A stretch of DNA of 64,000 nucleotides from Lytechinus variegatus (taxonomy: Eukaryota; Echinodermata; Echinoidea; Temnopleuroida; Toxopneustidae), in assembly GCF_018143015.1 (NCBI RefSeq), contig NC_054740.1, positions 14,648,797-14,712,796 on the forward strand, written 5' to 3'. The notes beneath the pieces were generated by a model. It made no database searches, was not told where the DNA came from, and saw only the letters and a program-made list of their open reading frames with translations. This document shows positions 1 through 10,450 of this stretch, piece after piece; position 1 is the first letter of the stretch, and each line of letters starts with the position of its first letter. The position numbers were made by a program, and so were the translations under genes.

Positions 1-1092
1 ATTGTTAAGGAATTTTTTATATAATGTATTTTTCTTTCTGATGTCTCTTAATAATTCAGGAGTAATCCATGGCTTACGTATAAACGTTTTCTTCTTCTTT
101 TGGAAAATCAAAGGCAAATTTTTATCATACAAAATGTTAAACTTATTCAAAAATATATCATAGGCACTATTTACTTCATTGCAAGAATACACTGATGACC
201 AATCAGTATCATAAAGTTCTTTTTGTAAATTTCTCACACCAGCATCAGTAATTTTACGTCTATATGTGTTATCGGTCCTTTGCTGATTATTTGAAAGCAA
301 GTCAGTTTTATTTAATATAAGAAATACAGGTAAATGATCAGTTATATCAACAGAAAAAATACCACTTTCCACATTTATTGCAAAGGCGTTTAAGAAAATA
401 TTATCAATAAGAGATGCTGTATTTAAAGTAATACGGGTGGGTTGATTAATGACAGGATGTAGACCAAAAGAAGAGTTCGTATTTAAAAACGAATTTGTGT
501 TATCTTCTTTTTCTTTCATCATATCAATATTAAAATCCCCTGTCATGATAATGTCTCTCTTATCATTACCAAGTATGCTAAGAGTTTGAGAGTAAAAATT
601 AATGAATGATATAACATCAGTACTTGGCTTTCTATAAAAAACACCTATGGTCAAATTATCCTTTTCATGTCTAAATAAGTCAATAAATAAGTATTCACAT
701 GTTTCTGTATCTGCAGACAGAAAAATGTCATTTCTTACAGAGAAATTTATATTAGTTTCAATGAAAAAACAAACGCCACCACCTCTGCCTGTTATTCTAT
801 CAAAGTTTACAAAATCATAACCATCTAAGTGAAATGGAATTAAAGGTGTGCCGGATATCCATGTTTCTGATATGGCTATTACCGAAAACCTATTTTCTAG
901 AGTAGACAAGAAATCTGAAATGCTATCAAAGTTTTTATGAAGACTACGCGCATTGAAATGTATCAGACTGAATTCATTATTATTTTGAAAATGTACATTG
1001 AACTCTGACGGTGTATAATAATTAGAAGTATATGCATTTGATAAACAGTTTACATTAAGTTCTGGATCAAGATCAACAAGAGGATTACTCAT
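1..1092 (-). CDS. LINE ORF2, endonuclease domain (partial)
   Basis: The frame is open for 364 codons from ATG at 1092-1090 to the left edge. It reads as an endonuclease/exonuclease/phosphatase (APE-like) domain. Visible motifs in order are FNARSLHKNFDS (metal-site Asn region), AISETWI (catalytic Glu), YRKPSTDV, GDFNID (Asp/Asn pair), LIDNIFLN and TDHLPVFL (the terminal Asp-His pair, with Thr in place of the more usual Ser). In this family the domain nicks target DNA for target-primed reverse transcription. The C-terminal end passes into the charged linker that normally precedes the reverse transcriptase, which is outside the window. No internal stop is seen. Confidence 0.88.
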   Translation of the reverse strand, partial: MSNPLVDLDPELNVNCLSNAYTSNYYTPSEFNVHFQNNNEFSLIHFNARSLHKNFDSISDFLSTLENRFSVIAISETWISGTPLIPFHLDGYDFVNFDRITGRGGGVCFFIETNINFSVRNDIFLSADTETCEYLFIDLFRHEKDNLTIGVFYRKPSTDVISFINFYSQTLSILGNDKRDIIMTGDFNIDMMKEKEDNTNSFLNTNSSFGLHPVINQPTRITLNTASLIDNIFLNAFAINVESGIFSVDITDHLPVFLILNKTDLLSNNQQRTDNTYRRKITDAGVRNLQKELYDTDWSSVYSCNEVNSAYDIFLNKFNILYDKNLPLIFQKKKKTFIRKPWITPELLRDIRKKNTLYKKFLNN

Positions 1093-1524
1093 ATATATAA
1101 AAATGTGTTTACTTTGATGTTATCATAGACTCTGAATAAAATACTTAAGAAATATATAAAGAAGAGGATTGCAGCTTTGCATATTGTAATATTGTAACAA
1201 CTCGTGTATATGTAATAAAAAAAAGACGAAAGTTGGTTCATAAGTCCTTTCATCACATTAAAATCACAAAAATGTAAACTTTGAGAAGTTTGACATATAA
1301 AACAATACAATACAAAAATATGATTGAACAGCATAACATAATAAAATTTTCAATCAATACAAGTAACAATAATGACAACAGTTTTTTAACTCCAAATGAG
1401 GAATATATATCACAAAATGTTTTACAAAATGAGAATGGTAAAAGTTCACTTTAACTTTATAAATAAAGAGAAAGTTCCTTCCAGGAGATTTAATAGTTTG
1501 TTTTTCTTCCACTTTCTATTATTC

Positions 1525-2271
1525 TCATAGTTTTCTCAGATCATCTTCATTTCTTATGACCTTTTTCTTATGTTCATTTCCTTTCAGTAGAGCGATTATT
1601 CTACCATCATTGCTCCAGGCAGCTTCAACATCGGGATGATTTTTCGTGGAGGTCAGGAGTTTTTGATTCGTAGTTGTAAGATCTTCAACTATCGCTCTTT
1701 TTTGTCCTTTCAATTTTCTTCTGTTTGCTATCACTTCTTGTCGTTTTCGATAGGACTTGAATTTCACTATGATTCCGCGTGGTGATTTAAGTGCCGATCC
1801 GGCTTCTGAAGCTTGCTCTGGTGGACCAACTCGGTGGCTTCTTTCTATGTCTTCAAGCTTTAGGTCGACCTTGAGGGTATCCTTGACAATCTTCATCACT
1901 ATATTGTCTGTACTTTCACCTTTTCTCTCAGGACATCCAAAAAATCGGAGACAGTTTCGACGTGAATATTGTTCTTGTGCGTTGATGCTGTGGCTGATCC
2001 CTTTCATCTTGTCTGTCTGCTCATTTACTCTTTTCTTTAGGCCTTCTATTTCCTTTTCTTTGGTAGCTTTGCTGATCTGTAAGTCCATTATCTCTGATTC
2101 CTGCTTTTCAATAGTTTCTTCCAGGACTCTAATCTTCTTGTTAATTGAGTCATGAACCAATGCAATAAAGCCTTTGTTCTGTAGGAGATCCTTAATGACT
2201 TCTTCTGTGAGAGTTGAGTTTTCCTTTGAACGTGATCTGGTGGTCACAGGAGAGGTTGACATGCTGGACAA
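1525..2271 (-). CDS. LINE ORF1 RNA-binding protein
   Basis: A 248-residue ORF of the type found as ORF1 in L1-like and related LINEs. A short Ser/Thr/Arg-rich N terminus is followed by a coiled coil at about residues 40-100 (heptads rich in Glu, Lys, Leu and Ile). The block EQYSRRNCLRFFG then introduces an RRM-like domain (NIVMKIVKDTL, SHRVGPP, RGIIVKFKSYRKRQEV), and a C-terminal region follows. In this family the protein trimerises through the coiled coil and coats the element's RNA. It sits 432 bases upstream of ORF2 in the same orientation, as expected for a two-ORF LINE. The frame is intact. Confidence 0.85.
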   Translation of the reverse strand: MSSMSTSPVTTRSRSKENSTLTEEVIKDLLQNKGFIALVHDSINKKIRVLEETIEKQESEIMDLQISKATKEKEIEGLKKRVNEQTDKMKGISHSINAQEQYSRRNCLRFFGCPERKGESTDNIVMKIVKDTLKVDLKLEDIERSHRVGPPEQASEAGSALKSPRGIIVKFKSYRKRQEVIANRRKLKGQKRAIVEDLTTTNQKLLTSTKNHPDVEAAWSNDGRIIALLKGNEHKKKVIRNEDDLRKL

Positions 2272-2310
2272 TCAGAAGCATATCTTGAGTAGATTGGAAA
2301 GTCTTGCTAT

Positions 2311-2402
2311 ATGTAACATGCCCTTTCTTGAAAAAGACATCCTTTTTACGTGTTTTTTTGGTTGCGCATGGTATCCACTCATCAATGTAAGTTCCCCCCC
2401 GC
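2311..2402 (+). mobile_element. Terminal fragment of the CCACTTCCATTCACGAGTGG MITE family
   Basis: The block from TGTAACATGCCC through GCGCATGGTATCCACTC to AAGTTCCCCCCC matches the right end of the complete copies at 20929-21463 and 27279-27847. Only the last ~90 bases are present, and the LINE 5' end abuts it on the left. The simplest reading is that the LINE inserted into, or was recombined with, a resident MITE. Confidence 0.75.
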
Positions 2403-2556
2403 GCCCCACACGAGGGGAAAAATATTGTTTTTTCCCAAGTAGAAGTGTATTTAGAGGAAGTGTACATGGATGTAGGGGAAAAAATTTAAACATTAGACAT
2501 TAAGATATTAAAGTTAAGTAGGCCTACATGCATTTCTATGGCTTAAATATATGTTA

Positions 2557-3238
2557 AGCCCCTTTTACACCTTCACGGAAGCAACACAGATCATCCCGGA
2601 TTGTCAATCTGGGGTCATCCGTGTACAATCCGGGACTACCGTGTACACTCCGGCTACTCATCCGGCGCCATCCTTGATGTACCGGCATGTCCGGAAGAAA
2701 AATTGAACATGTTCAATTTTTCATCCCGGAGTACACGGACTGATAATCCTCCGTGTTCATCCTCGTAGCCTCCTTGTACATCCGTGTAGCTACCGAATGC
2801 ATCCGGGAGGCTCCTTGTAAGAACCGGGTGATCCTTGTTGATACCGGCTTTATCCGGGGTCAAATGTTTGTATTGTTTGCGTACATGAACAATAGTCCGT
2901 ATTCATAACCAAGCACGAGCATGCTCCAGATGCTGCAAAGAGGGACGAAACTTCATTCTAGCAAGATGCCGGCGACAAGAAGTGGTAAGGTCCGTGTAAA
3001 GACCCAGTAACATCCGTGATCATCCGGGTATTCCGTGTTGGCTCCGGGAGCATATCAAACAGGATCCCTATTGCTACCTTGCCTATCCTTGTAGACTCCG
3101 TACTTTTCCGTACATATCCGTGTTAATAACCAGTTAACTCCGTACTCACTCCGGGAATGCTAGGAAAATACAAATTTGGCACCCCGGATCATCACGGACT
3201 GAGATCCGTGTTGCATCCGTGAAGGTGTAAAAGGGGCT
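2557..3238. mobile_element. 682-bp TIR element, PIF/Harbinger-like MITE
   Basis: The element begins AGCCCCTTTTACACCTTCACGG and ends with its reverse complement (CCGTGAAGGTGTAAAAGGGGCT). It is flanked by TTA on both sides (2554-2556 and 3239-3241), a 3-bp duplication of the kind made by PIF/Harbinger transposases. No transposase ORF is present, so it would be non-autonomous. The interior is GC-richer than its surroundings and is packed with short words such as CCGTG, CCGGG and CCTTGT every 10-15 bases. Superfamily assignment rests on the 3-bp duplication only. Confidence 0.75.
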
Positions 3239-3508
3239 TTACACCTCACAAAATATAAAATGACCTACCACTCAATCCTTGCAGACTCAATGTAATCACA
3301 TTATTTAAAACTGAACGACAAAAATGGATCTATGAAGGGGGGGGGGGGGGTAGGGTATCCTTTGGAAAAATCAAGTAGGGGTAGGGGTGATTGATGATAT
3401 ACTCTCATGATCATTGTACTTTGTTTATCACTTGTTCATGTATGATGTTTATTTCATTATTTTGTTTGAAAATTTAGTTATATAAATAATTCAAATAATT
3501 GTTGTACA

Positions 3509-3745
3509 TGTAATCATTACCATCATCATCATCACCACCACCATCTTTACATCATCATCATCATCATCACCACCATCATCTTCACATCATCATCACCATC
3601 CTCCTCCTGATCATCATCACTATCAGCATCCTCCTCATCATCACCACCCTCATCATCATCTTATTCTTCACTATCATCATCACAGACATCGCCATCACCT
3701 TTATCATCAAAAACAACACCATCATCATCATCGTCATCAAATACA
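3509..3745. repeat. CAT/CATCAC trinucleotide array
   Basis: An imperfect (CAT)n/(CAC)n array fills the intron right up to about 40 bases before the 3785 splice acceptor of the SelJ-like gene. A run of 14 G lies upstream at about 3336-3350. Confidence 0.9.
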
Positions 3746-3784
3746 ATCAGTCACTAAACCGGTCTTGATTGAATTTAATTTCAG

Positions 3785-6700
3785 GTCTTGACGTAAAAGA
3801 TTATGCTACGACTCAGTATTGCTACTTTGGTCCCGAATCCAAGTATGAAAATAAACTGAATGCAGCGTTTGTGATCAAATCGGGCGTCCAGAAAAACTTT
3901 CCCATCCACGGACCATGGAGAGACAAAGTCCTCAAAGATTTCCTTGTCAAATATGCAACAAAGGAGGAGGAAACAGGTAGGTCAGGGTCTTGTATCAAAA
4001 AGCATAGCAAACGATCATTAACATGATTATAATTGATAGCACTGACCACAGTGTACAATAAGTCATGAAAATCAGTTGTACAATCGGTCAATAGGCTTTG
4101 TGATACAGGACTTGGATGTAAGATATGCATTGATGTATTTATAGCTACTACATGTACTAGTGCTTTCCTCGTGTAAATGAGATTTGGTAGTGGCTATGTC
4201 GAGGGTTCACAAACAGGAGGCTGTAACTGGAGGAAATATGATTTCGAGAAGAGCAGATTGAATTCTTTGCCAAGCAAATTTATTGAGTTAAGTTTTTCAT
4301 GACAGCCAATAGGAATGCTAAAGCTTATGGTTTTCAGAATTACTTAATAGTGTTACTTCACAATTTTGTACCAAAATCTCCAGACAGACCCTATATCAAT
4401 TTTGTTTGCTTCTACATATGCTGTTAATGTATTGTCTTGTAATTTATATGCTGCTTCAAAAGGGGTGATGTAGAAACAAGAACATAATATACAGTTGTGC
4501 TAAAAGTTAGTGAACCCCATCACAAAATGCAATCTTTCATGCTGAGTGATGAATGGAAACAACAACACTGCAATGTTCTGTCAGCCAAGAGAAACAAACT
4601 TTATTGAATGTAAAATTTTACCACCTGACTTCTCAATTAGATATCTGAAACTTGCCGAACTTGAACAGGTTAAATATGGTCATAAATATATTCATTCTGG
4701 TCGTGAGGTTCACTTACTGTTGAGCACCCTGTATGTCCTTACAGACTTTACACTGATATCTGTCTTGTCTTTCATATACTTTCTCATGACAGGGAGCAAT
4801 GATATGACTGATATGCATGCTGTCATCCAGGTCGTTCCCATCGTTTCTCTCTATGCTGGCCAGCCAGAGATGCTAGAGAAGGTGGAAGAAGCAGTCTCCG
4901 TTACCATGACAGCGGATGAAGCCATTGTTCACAGCCTGGTAGCCGCTAGGTGAAAGAAATTTGAAATGCACAAAGTCCACTCAGTATCAAAGGCAAGACC
5001 TGTGGTCTGTAACACAAAGCTTAACGATGATCGTAGAGCTTTTCCATTTGATTGCATTGACTACAATATACAATCAATCATGAAAATCAAGTGTAAGATT
5101 AATCACTAATCTTTGTGTTACCAGACCTTGGTCTTGGAGGATTATTATAAACCTCTGATCCTCCGGCGAAGTCGCTGAAAGACCAATGACTGCAATGATT
5201 AATTTTCTCTCAACCGATCGGATGCAAGAATTTGCAGTAGCGTACAAATATAACATATATCGATGAAACCTACTGATAAAATTCTTCATGAGACTTTTCT
5301 CAAGCATTTAGCTTTGCTTTGCTATCAATTTAATTCACGACTGGTGTAAATCAACATTCAAAGTATTAGTATTGGTTCTTTTGACACATTAACATTTGCT
5401 ATTGCTCCAGGCAAATAAGAACTATAGTAGTCTGCCCTTGAAGTTAAATTTCTTGGGACCTCGGGAATATGCTCTACATGTAGATGTAGGTGAAATTTGA
5501 CTAACAGAAGGTAAATAAAATATGTTTTGCACAATCAAGTCTAAAAATTGATTTGACTTGGGTGAATATTCAACTTATAGAAGATCAACTTATAATGAAG
5601 AGTTGACTGTACTTCAAAGGTATTGTATAAATATCAATGATGCCCACACCAAATAATGGATACATTTCTTTCATTTCCTTTTAATCCAATGCAGGATTCT
5701 GGAATACTTCATCTTGAACGGAAGCAATGGCAATGTCCTAGATGATGTCATCAAGGAGCTTAGAGATCCCAACAGGACATGTCCACATTCTTTAGACAAG
5801 GCCGTCATAGGATTCTTGGAGAAGGTCAAGAGGAACCTTACTGTTCCGCACTTCAATGCAGCCACCAAAGTCTTCAAAAATAACTGATGTAAGTTAGGTT
5901 TCAAATATTCTATATTCTGTATCTCTTATTTGAAGAAAATATTCAAAAAGTTTGCATTTTTGTGTTTTCCAGCCTTTAATTAAGAAACTGCCATTGTACT
6001 TGTAGTTGTCGAAAATAGGCCAAGGCTGAAATAATACCACCTATTAATTGAAAAAAAAGTCTTGTATTGCAAGAAAAGAATCAGATCACTTCATTCCATT
6101 TTTAAGACTCCACCCACTGTACATTTTCTTATGTATTTTATTGTTTTTTGCAATTTCTCATGTATTTCTTTGTTTTTTGACCTTTTGTTTTTCATTATTT
6201 TTTCCAATATAATTTGTTGGGGACTCTTCTGTGATCATAAAAAGCATGAAATAAATACATTTAGACCAGCAAAACTAAAAATAATCATACATTTATGAAT
6301 TTTGGTTGAAAACACAATTTGCATTGACTTTGTAAACGAAATCACGTTTTTGAGCAATTTTCGGTCTGACATACACTTACATACATGTAATGTTACGTGA
6401 TTTCGGAACCAGGTACCCGGGTGAAAAAATTGCGCAAGACTTGAAAATAAAAAATCAGCGAGCGGCGCGGTCCAAAAATTTTCGCGCGGCAAAAATATTG
6501 CGCGATACGTTGAGGGGGGGCCTCTGAGGCCCCCCCTTCCCCGGCCTAGGTAGGGTTAATGAACTGAATGCACGAGCGCTGAGAGGCAGCTCAAGCTAAA
6601 GCCGGGTAATAATAATAATAACATTGCGCCTTGGAATAAATTGTTTCTAGATAGATGGCGCTATTATTTTTATTACTACATTGTTCTCAAAAGAACTAAA

Positions 6701-7738
6701 GAACTGTTTGAGGGCTCAGCATATGCATATGGGAGTAACAGCGATCTTATAGGAATTTTGGGTCAAAGGTCAGGTCATAGATGTTATTACACACATTGAA
6801 GTAAGAAGTTGATTGGATTTTATTTCAGATTTGCCCGGGGCGTTTCAGTCCGCCCTACATGCCCTGTTTAACAGCACCGACTATGCTGAGGGAATCCGAC
6901 TGACCTTGAAGGCTGGGGGCTGTAACGCAAGCCGTGCTGGATTCATAGGAGCTTGTCTTGCAGCACGGGTGAGTCACAAAGCCACAATGTCAAAACCACT
7001 TAAAATAGCACCATGTACCCCATTGCAACTCTGCATCCATATCCAGGATAAAATATTTCAATATGTAGTAATCATTGATACAATGATGAGTAATTTTTTT
7101 CCCTAATCTTGATTAATTGAATTATTCATCAAGAATATCACAGGTGATTACAATGAATCTTAAGAATACCTTGACAGGATAGCCCATGAAAGCTGAAAGG
7201 CTTATTTCCAACGGGGGTCATATTACAGCATTTATTCCAAAGTATTTAGCAATAATTGTATGCCTTTAGTATACTTCCATGCATTTTCTTTTTAATAAAA
7301 ATTAAATAACCTTCATATTAACCCCCCCCAAAAAAAAAATAATTAATTTCTGATTGATAAAAGGATACAATATCCTTTACATATCTCCATGGTAGGAAAT
7401 TCACTATGTTCACACTGCAGCGCCCCTTTCTGGAAAGCAGATATGGAATTCCTTTCTTATCGGTTAGGCGATTCCACAAATTATACATTTCCTAAAACAC
7501 TGTTTTTGCTTTGGTAACGTTAAGGTGAGATTTAAGGTCGCACTTTGCGAAACAACTTCCAGACATAACTTGAACTTGGAATTGTTTTACATTGTGTTCA
7601 TTGCTTTCAATTTCAATTTGGTTTTTATTCTAGAATGGCATGGAGAACATTCCTGAGGATTGGAAAGCCAAGACATTGTGCACCGAGAAAGCAATGGAAC
7701 TTTGTGAACAACTGAAGGATCTTAGGAAGGATTATTAA
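3785..7738 (+). CDS. selJ: Selenoprotein J-like, 3' five exons (ADP-ribosylglycohydrolase / J1-crystallin fold)
   Basis: Five exons: 3785-3976, 4793-4949, 5695-5888, 6829-6968 and 7634-7738. All have AG/GT borders and consistent phases (1,2,1,0) and encode 261 residues to TAA at 7736-7738. Family marks are GPESKYENKLNAAF, DMTDMHAVIQVVPIVSLYAG, YLPGAFQSALHALF and GGCNASRAGFIGACLAA. The last block is where true ADP-ribosylglycohydrolases carry the metal-binding GGDTDT; here it reads GGCN, as in J1-crystallins, so hydrolase activity is doubtful. The frame meets TGA at 5885-5887, exactly where the family has Cys (NNxYLPGAF), and coding resumes in phase for 81 residues. This fits selenoprotein J with selenocysteine at that site. 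The N-terminal third lies left of the window beyond the LINE. No clear SECIS was found by eye. Confidence 0.85.
5885..5887 (+). other. selJ: In-frame TGA, probable selenocysteine codon
   Basis: The TGA sits at the end of the third visible exon, one base before the donor GTAAGT at 5889. The split codon T|AT (Tyr) and the LPGAFQ motif follow in the next exon. As I remember the family, the residue here is Cys in cnidarian homologues and Sec in fish. Intact splice sites and conserved coding on the far side argue for readthrough rather than a pseudogene stop. Confidence 0.75.
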
Positions 7739-8180
7739 ACTTATCTCTCATTCCAATAATACAATAGAAGTACATAACACAATCCGTAATGCTTGTTTCT
7801 TAAATCTATGTTTGAAAATTTCATTTGTTGTCAATTTTTAATCTAAATAAATCTGTTTTATATTATCAGAGATAAATATATAATTATTATAAAATAATCA
7901 TAACAGATTTCATGTGCCTTGTTTTCATAAATGCAAAATTGTAATTGATCCAATTAAGTGTACTTATGTATGAACATTATATGCTTATAAAAAAATAATG
8001 TACACATATATCTAGACTACCCGTGTTAGTTACGATACTATAGTAAATATAAAGTCTAGGCCATATAACATATAAACACCTCTTGATTTCAGGTGACGAG
8101 GCAATCGAGATGTAATTGCTATCTTTTCTGTGCCGGAATGGCCTTGGTTATGGCCAAAATTAGTTGATAATAACAGTAAT
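7739..8180 (+). other. Presumed 3' UTR of the SelJ-like gene
   Basis: AT-rich sequence after the TAA. The first AATAAA is at 7846-7851. A selenoprotein mRNA must carry a SECIS hairpin in its 3' UTR. I looked for an ATGA...AA...GA quartet with a 10-12 bp helix and saw none that is convincing, so transcription may extend further right or a spliced UTR may exist. Confidence 0.4.
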
Positions 8181-8390
8181 AATATATTTCATCACTTGTA
8201 CATCACATATCCTGTACCATTTAATGTCTTTTTATGCTTCGAAAGTGATATGTGGTTGCGTTTGCCCAGCAAGCCTTTTACAGCACAATTGCATTTCAAG
8301 GTATAGTTTCCTGCCAGGTTCCAATTTACTTCAGCTAGATCTAGTCTAGCACAATGTGGATCAATTTTTTTGCTGAAGAAAAATATGTAA

Positions 8391-8460
8391 TGACCGGGCT
8401 TTGAACCCACGACCCTCTGTTTCAAAGTCAGAAGACTAAATCCATTGGGCCACAACACTT
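8391..8460 (-). repeat. tRNA-related SINE head
   Basis: Read on the minus strand, GTGGCCCAATGG resembles a pol III A box and GTGGGTTCAAAGCCC a B box, spaced as in a tRNA. The acceptor stem does not pair, so this is a tRNA-derived SINE rather than a tRNA gene. The element extends leftwards an unknown distance. Confidence 0.55.
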
Positions 8461-9414
8461 GACATTTGCAATGTCTATGAACCTCAAAGTTGTATAGATT
8501 CACAGAACTTTCAGGGCAAAGCCACATTCTAGCAGTATGGATTATGACTGCTACAAGTTTGATATGAAGGACACAAAATCCAATGTAATATACAGTTGAT
8601 GTAGATTTATTCTAATCAGTCAGAGCTGTGAAAAACTTGTTGTGCGGACAACTTAATGTTTGGCAGTCAAAAGTAGACAATAGATAACCAAGGGATTGAA
8701 AGAGACCAAAGGAAATCCTCCCTCTCAAAATCAAATCTTTGCAAAAGTGACAAAACTCAAATTGAAATAGTTGTTTTGGTTGTTTAATACGGTTGTGTGT
8801 AGCTCAAAGTGAAATCACAAGGGCGCAACAAAAGGCATGGGAAGCCAGGCGCAGACCCAGCTGAAACCAGTACGGGGGCAGCCACATGAATATAAGTATC
8901 TCAGGCCATTAAAAAGAGCACTGTGGCATTCATTAAATCCCAGAACAACTAAATGTTGTGATAATGAATTCATATGTAAAAAGTGCAAATTTCTTTAAGT
9001 GATTGTGACTGCCATCTACTATGATTTTCAATACCAACCTTTTTTTCAATACCTCATCAAAATGAATTTTTCTTTATGTCTGCACCATGCTAAATTACTA
9101 CCTGAATGTGTGCTTCTTTCTTCTGTATCTTTATCAGTACTTGTACGGGTATTGTACCTACACTCAGCAATATGCACATGAAATATAAAGCAATATCTCA
9201 GATATGTTTTCATGTCTAGAGTTGGATGATATGTCATGACTAAATACTTTTGAAAGTTGGTTGTCACATTGATGGAATTTCTTTATCATGAAGACACATT
9301 TGATAACTAGTTTTATATTTCTGTCATGCATTATTAAAGAAGTCATTACCAAAACTAATATATTATCTTACATGTATGTAGCATATTACTATTTAATGAC
9401 CAAATTTGTCTGTT

Positions 9415-9570
9415 TGTCGTTTGTAAGTTAAGAGTGACTTTAAGAACGACTGGTGATCCTTTCTTGTGGTAAATGGCATAATAAATTGGCGATGTTTTAG
9501 TACGTAAGAAAAGATCACCAGTCGTTCTTGAAGTTGCTCCTAACTTACGAATAGCTTTATGAAATGGCAC
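9415..9570. repeat. Short foldback with GATCACCAGTCGTTCTT arms
   Basis: AAGAACGACTGGTGATC near 9440 returns inverted as GATCACCAGTCGTTCTT near 9515, with TAAGTTA-type outer arms. Related sequence recurs at about 39885-40020 (CACCAGTC...CGTAACTTACGATCAGC) and about 59570-59670, so this is a dispersed MITE family. Confidence 0.65.
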
Positions 9571-9603
9571 CGGATCTTTCTGGTGTCACTCTACATGTAT
9601 ATA

Positions 9604-10238
9604 CTGAGTTGAGGCCAAAAGTTTACATACTGTACACCCATGGAATTCAGTGAAATTTGTTCGCTTGCCAAACATCGCAACATTTACTATATCTTCAGAA
9701 ACATAAGTACTACAATGATGAATTTGGTATCAAATGATAGAGCGTATTAAGCTCTTTCACATGACTAATTTGGATGCCCTTGGGATTAAAGTATCAGTTG
9801 GAATTTTCTTTGAAAAAAAAGGTGATATTTGTGCCAAATGTACTCTATTCTCAAACATCGTTTCATAGAAATATGTAAATGTCAAATCTGTGATTTATAT
9901 TACATTTTTGATCATGACATGTCACCACTGAACAAAACCATGTAATCTGAAGTGTTTGTGTTGAGAAGTAACTAGCACAAATATGAAATGTTTTTGTCAA
10001 GTTTTTTATATTTGATTTGTCTAAAATGAAGATTTTAGAGGAAAAATGACACCCATGAAATATTTTCAGCTCCTGATGACAAAGCAATGTGATGAAGGGC
10101 ATGACATATACCCATTTGTGTGATATCAAATTCATCATGATAGCACAAATATTTTATAAGATGCAGTAAATTTTATGTTTGGCAAGTGTCAACTTTTCTT
10201 TTAATTTCCTGGGTGTATGTGAACTTCTGGCCTCACTG
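9604..10238. mobile_element. Tc1/mariner-type foldback MITE (635 bp)
   Basis: The left end CTGAGTTGAGGCCAAAAGTT and the right end (read inverted) CAGTGAGGCCAGAAGTTCAC are terminal inverted repeats of Tc1 style. TA lies on both sides (9602-9603 and 10239-10240). The inversion continues inward (for example GATGAATTTGGTATCAAATG near 9716 and its inverse near 10120), so the whole element can fold back. No transposase ORF is present. Confidence 0.8.
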
Positions 10239-10374
10239 TATATATATAGTATATCTATGTGTGTGAAATAGAAGTATAAAAGAAATAAAAGATCTGTACT
10301 TTCCATAGCTAAGGTAGTTGAAGAATTTTGATTCCATGTTTTCTTTTACTGTTAAAGTCGATCTCTGAAGAATG

Positions 10375-10450
10375 GTGTGGTGGTACAGTTGGTAGAGCAT
10401 CCATCTCACAACCAGGAGGTCAGATTTCAAGCCCTGGCTGCATCAGACCA
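10375..10450 (+). repeat. tRNA-derived SINE head
   Basis: GGTGTGGTGGTACAGTTGGT (A-box region) is followed by GGTCAGATTTCAAGCCC (B-box region) at tRNA-like spacing. The acceptor stem is not preserved and pseudo-tRNA sequence continues into a unique tail, so this is a SINE rather than a functional tRNA. Confidence 0.55.

Larger units (their letters stand above)
1..2310 (-). mobile_element. Non-LTR retrotransposon (LINE), 5' part
   Basis: Two ORFs in the same minus orientation, separated by about 430 bases, form the 5' half of a LINE: an RNA-binding ORF1 (1525-2271) and an ORF2 that begins with an apurinic-type endonuclease (1092 leftwards). The reverse transcriptase should lie left of the window. 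The 5' junction is near 2310, where the sequence changes abruptly into the end of a MITE found elsewhere in the window. Both ORFs are open in the visible part, so this copy is young or was recently active. The AT-rich 1093-1524 spacer has no convincing gene. A CR1/L2-type clade is my guess from the endonuclease; the RT sequence would be needed to place it. Confidence 0.85.

Noticed and set aside
2654..2863. 69-codon minus-strand ORF inside the 682-bp TIR element
   Set aside because: Short, no transposase motif; produced by the GC-rich word repeats.
7970..8006. SECIS candidate starting ATGA at 7970
   Set aside because: The helix ACATTAT/ATAATGT is present but the 3' GA of the quartet is missing.
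8012..8059. CTAGACT...AGTCTAG inverted repeat as a SECIS base
   Set aside because: No ATGA/GA quartet or apical AA inside the loop.
8391..8460. A tRNA gene on the minus strand
   Set aside because: A- and B-box-like words are present but the acceptor and T stems do not pair; treated as a SINE head. The 10375-10450 candidate fails for the same reason.
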